Shown here one piece after another: positions 5,406 to 6,039 of a stretch of DNA of 6,039 nucleotides (position 1 is the first letter of the stretch; every line of letters begins with the position of its first letter). The position numbers and the translations under genes are program-made. The DNA is from Syntrophaceae bacterium UBA2192 (lineage in GTDB: Bacteria > Desulfobacterota > Syntrophia > Syntrophales > UBA2192): contig DCVI01000115.1 in assembly GCA_002327315.1 (NCBI GenBank), positions 1,665-7,703 of the forward strand, in the 5' to 3' direction. The notes beneath the pieces are model-generated. The model had not been told where the DNA came from. It ran no database searches and saw only the letters and a program-made list of their open reading frames with translations.

Positions 5406-5822
5406 ATGCTCGAGGAAACAACCCTGTCCAGAAAAGAGCTGCGGGGCAAACACAAGCCTTCTATGCTGATTCTTGGCAGCTTCGAAAAGCTGAAGCAGGA
5501 TCTGATCCCCGCGCTATTCCGGATCGCCGGCGATCATGGGATCGGGCATATCGACATCAGACCGTCGCCGGAGGCTGTCGATCTGAAGCAGCTCAAGGGA
5601 TACACCCTGATCTTTGTGGCTTTCGAGATTTACAGGAACAATGAATCCTTCTTTCGATTGCTGCCGGAATCCATCCAGGATCGGATCACCATCCTGTCAA
5701 GGCCCGCGGACTTCCCTTCCGTAGCCCCGGATATCAAATGCGCATGCTACTGCTCTGAGTTGAAGGCACTACTGCCCAGGGAAGAGGCGCAGCTCTTCGA
5801 GCACCACACAGACTCCACTTAG
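5406..5822 (+). CDS. Hypothetical alpha/beta protein, 138 aa
   Basis: I do not recognise a family. The protein is soluble and has no signal peptide. It alternates predicted strands and helices: 'SMLILGS' (beta), a helix through 'KLKQDLIPALFRIAG', 'HIDIRPS' (beta), 'YTLIFVAFEIY' (beta, the most hydrophobic), a helix around 'ESFFRLLPESI', 'RITILSRP' (beta), and a short C-terminal helix. This order recalls a flavodoxin- or receiver-like fold, but no phosphoacceptor Asp follows the expected strands, so a degenerate receiver is only a guess. Two cysteines lie close together in 'CACYC' near residue 110, giving a C-x-C-x-C pattern that could bind metal. Two adjacent ATGs (5403, 5406) are possible; AAGGAG ends at 5398, 7 nt before 5406 and 4 nt before 5403, so 5406 is preferred. 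It has its own promoter and is followed by a terminator about 100 bp downstream, so it is monocistronic. Confidence 0.75.
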   Translation: MLEETTLSRKELRGKHKPSMLILGSFEKLKQDLIPALFRIAGDHGIGHIDIRPSPEAVDLKQLKGYTLIFVAFEIYRNNESFFRLLPESIQDRITILSRPADFPSVAPDIKCACYCSELKALLPREEAQLFEHHTDST

Positions 5823-5847
5823 CCGCGATAGCGTAAAGGTCGAGCAG

Positions 5848-5910
5848 GACCCCATTTAATTCTCATGCACCTCCAAATCTGCAAATGCGAGGGGCGTCCC
5901 CTATTCTCCC
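5848..5910. repeat. Possible extragenic repeat fragments (CCCCATTT / CCCCTATTC type)
   Basis: On the minus strand 5864-5848 reads AATTAAATGGGGTCC and 5909-5896 contains GAATAGGGGAC. Both resemble the (A)AATRGGG(G)TC-type extragenic sequences that recur in many proteobacterial genomes, often near REP-associated tyrosine transposases. The second one also forms a small GGGG-CGT-CCCC hairpin (5891-5901). No transposase gene is present here. The assignment rests on memory of such repeats; copy number cannot be judged from one window. Confidence 0.35.
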
Positions 5911-5923
5911 CCTGAAGAAAAGC

Positions 5924-5952
5924 AACCCCGGTACACACGTGCCGGGGTTTTT
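5924..5952 (+). terminator. Intrinsic terminator
   Basis: An 11-bp stem joins 5924-5934 (AACCCCGGTAC) and 5939-5949 (GTGCCGGGGTT), with one T-G wobble and an ACAC loop, followed by a T-run (5948-5952). On the minus strand it is followed by TTGCTTTTC, so it may work both ways. It closes the 5406-5822 gene about 100 nt after its stop codon and insulates whatever starts at the window edge. Confidence 0.85.
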
Positions 5953-5983
5953 GCATTCTCGCTCTACCTCTGAAAAAAATGCT

Positions 5984-6010
5984 GAAATACAAGACCTGAC
6001 CCTATTTCTT
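5984..6010. repeat. Possible extragenic repeat fragment (GGTCAGGTCTTGTATTTC type)
   Basis: The minus strand over 6008-5984 reads GAAATAGGGTC directly followed by AGGTCTTGTATTTC. From memory, this resembles a dispersed 'GGGTCAGGTCTTGTAT' sequence seen in deltaproteobacterial and other genomes beside REP-type transposases. It shares AAATRGGGTC with the fragment at 5864-5848, in the same orientation. Confidence 0.35.
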
Positions 6011-6012
6011 CC

Positions 6013-6039
6013 ATGGAGCGCAAGTTCGCGTTCGACGTG
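6013..6039 (+). CDS. Possible start of a TIR-domain protein (cut by window end)
   Basis: An ATG at 6013 opens a frame that runs to the window edge and gives MERKFAFDV. Upstream in this frame there is a stop at 5983-5985 and no other start codon, so if the frame is real it begins here. The run K-F-A-F-D-V matches how many bacterial TIR-domain proteins begin (typically '...FDVFLSHSSKDK' or '...FDVALSFAGEDR'), where this is the first beta strand of the fold. Nine residues are far too few for an assignment. No Shine-Dalgarno sequence precedes the ATG (the bases are CTATTTCTTCC), which lowers confidence. Confidence 0.25.

Overview
The window is about 6 kb of GC-rich bacterial chromosome with ordinary housekeeping-type genes. 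I see no complete mobile element, CRISPR array, tRNA or rRNA. The strong codon bias (G/C at third positions, giving long antisense shadow ORFs), AGGAG-type ribosome sites and sigma70-like promoters suggest a Gram-negative. The gene mix and the degenerate intergenic repeats remind me of Deltaproteobacteria/Desulfobacterota (Syntrophobacter-like lineages). That placement is an impression, not a phylogenetic result.

Layout. Positions 44-274 (+) hold a 76-residue hypothetical protein, converging on a 67-residue two-helix membrane protein (379-582, -). From 657 to 1112 (+) is a small lipoprotein with a LEA14/WHy domain behind a good TTGACA promoter. It converges on a 460-residue beta-CASP metallo-beta-lactamase-fold nuclease (2563 to 1181, -). 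Divergent from the nuclease is a class I SAM-dependent methyltransferase (2682-3326, +). Next, from its own promoter, comes a 550-residue divergent member of the ATP-type phosphoenolpyruvate carboxykinase superfamily (3497-5149, +), closed by a strong terminator hairpin. A 138-residue orphan protein (5406-5822, +) has an extended -10 promoter and a later terminator. The last 27 bases open a new reading frame whose first nine residues resemble the start of TIR-domain proteins. No intergenic gap exceeds 300 bp.

The genes mostly stand alone, each with its own promoter or strand switch, so there is no clear multi-gene operon or pathway. The carboxykinase would act in central carbon metabolism (oxaloacetate/PEP), the beta-CASP enzyme in RNA processing, and the lipoprotein at the envelope.

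The most unusual structure is not a gene. Most gene 3' ends carry a short degenerate tandem array, usually of 4-5 units of 7 bp, each with a different unit sequence. At both minus-strand genes a GC-rich 6-bp hairpin with a tetraloop starts at the first base after the stop codon and abuts the array. The two hairpins match at 13 of 16 positions, with a compensatory base-pair change. A third gene ends inside an 8-bp array whose units each begin with a stop codon, one per reading frame. These arrays are the best candidate for something under-described. No complete new multi-gene system is visible.
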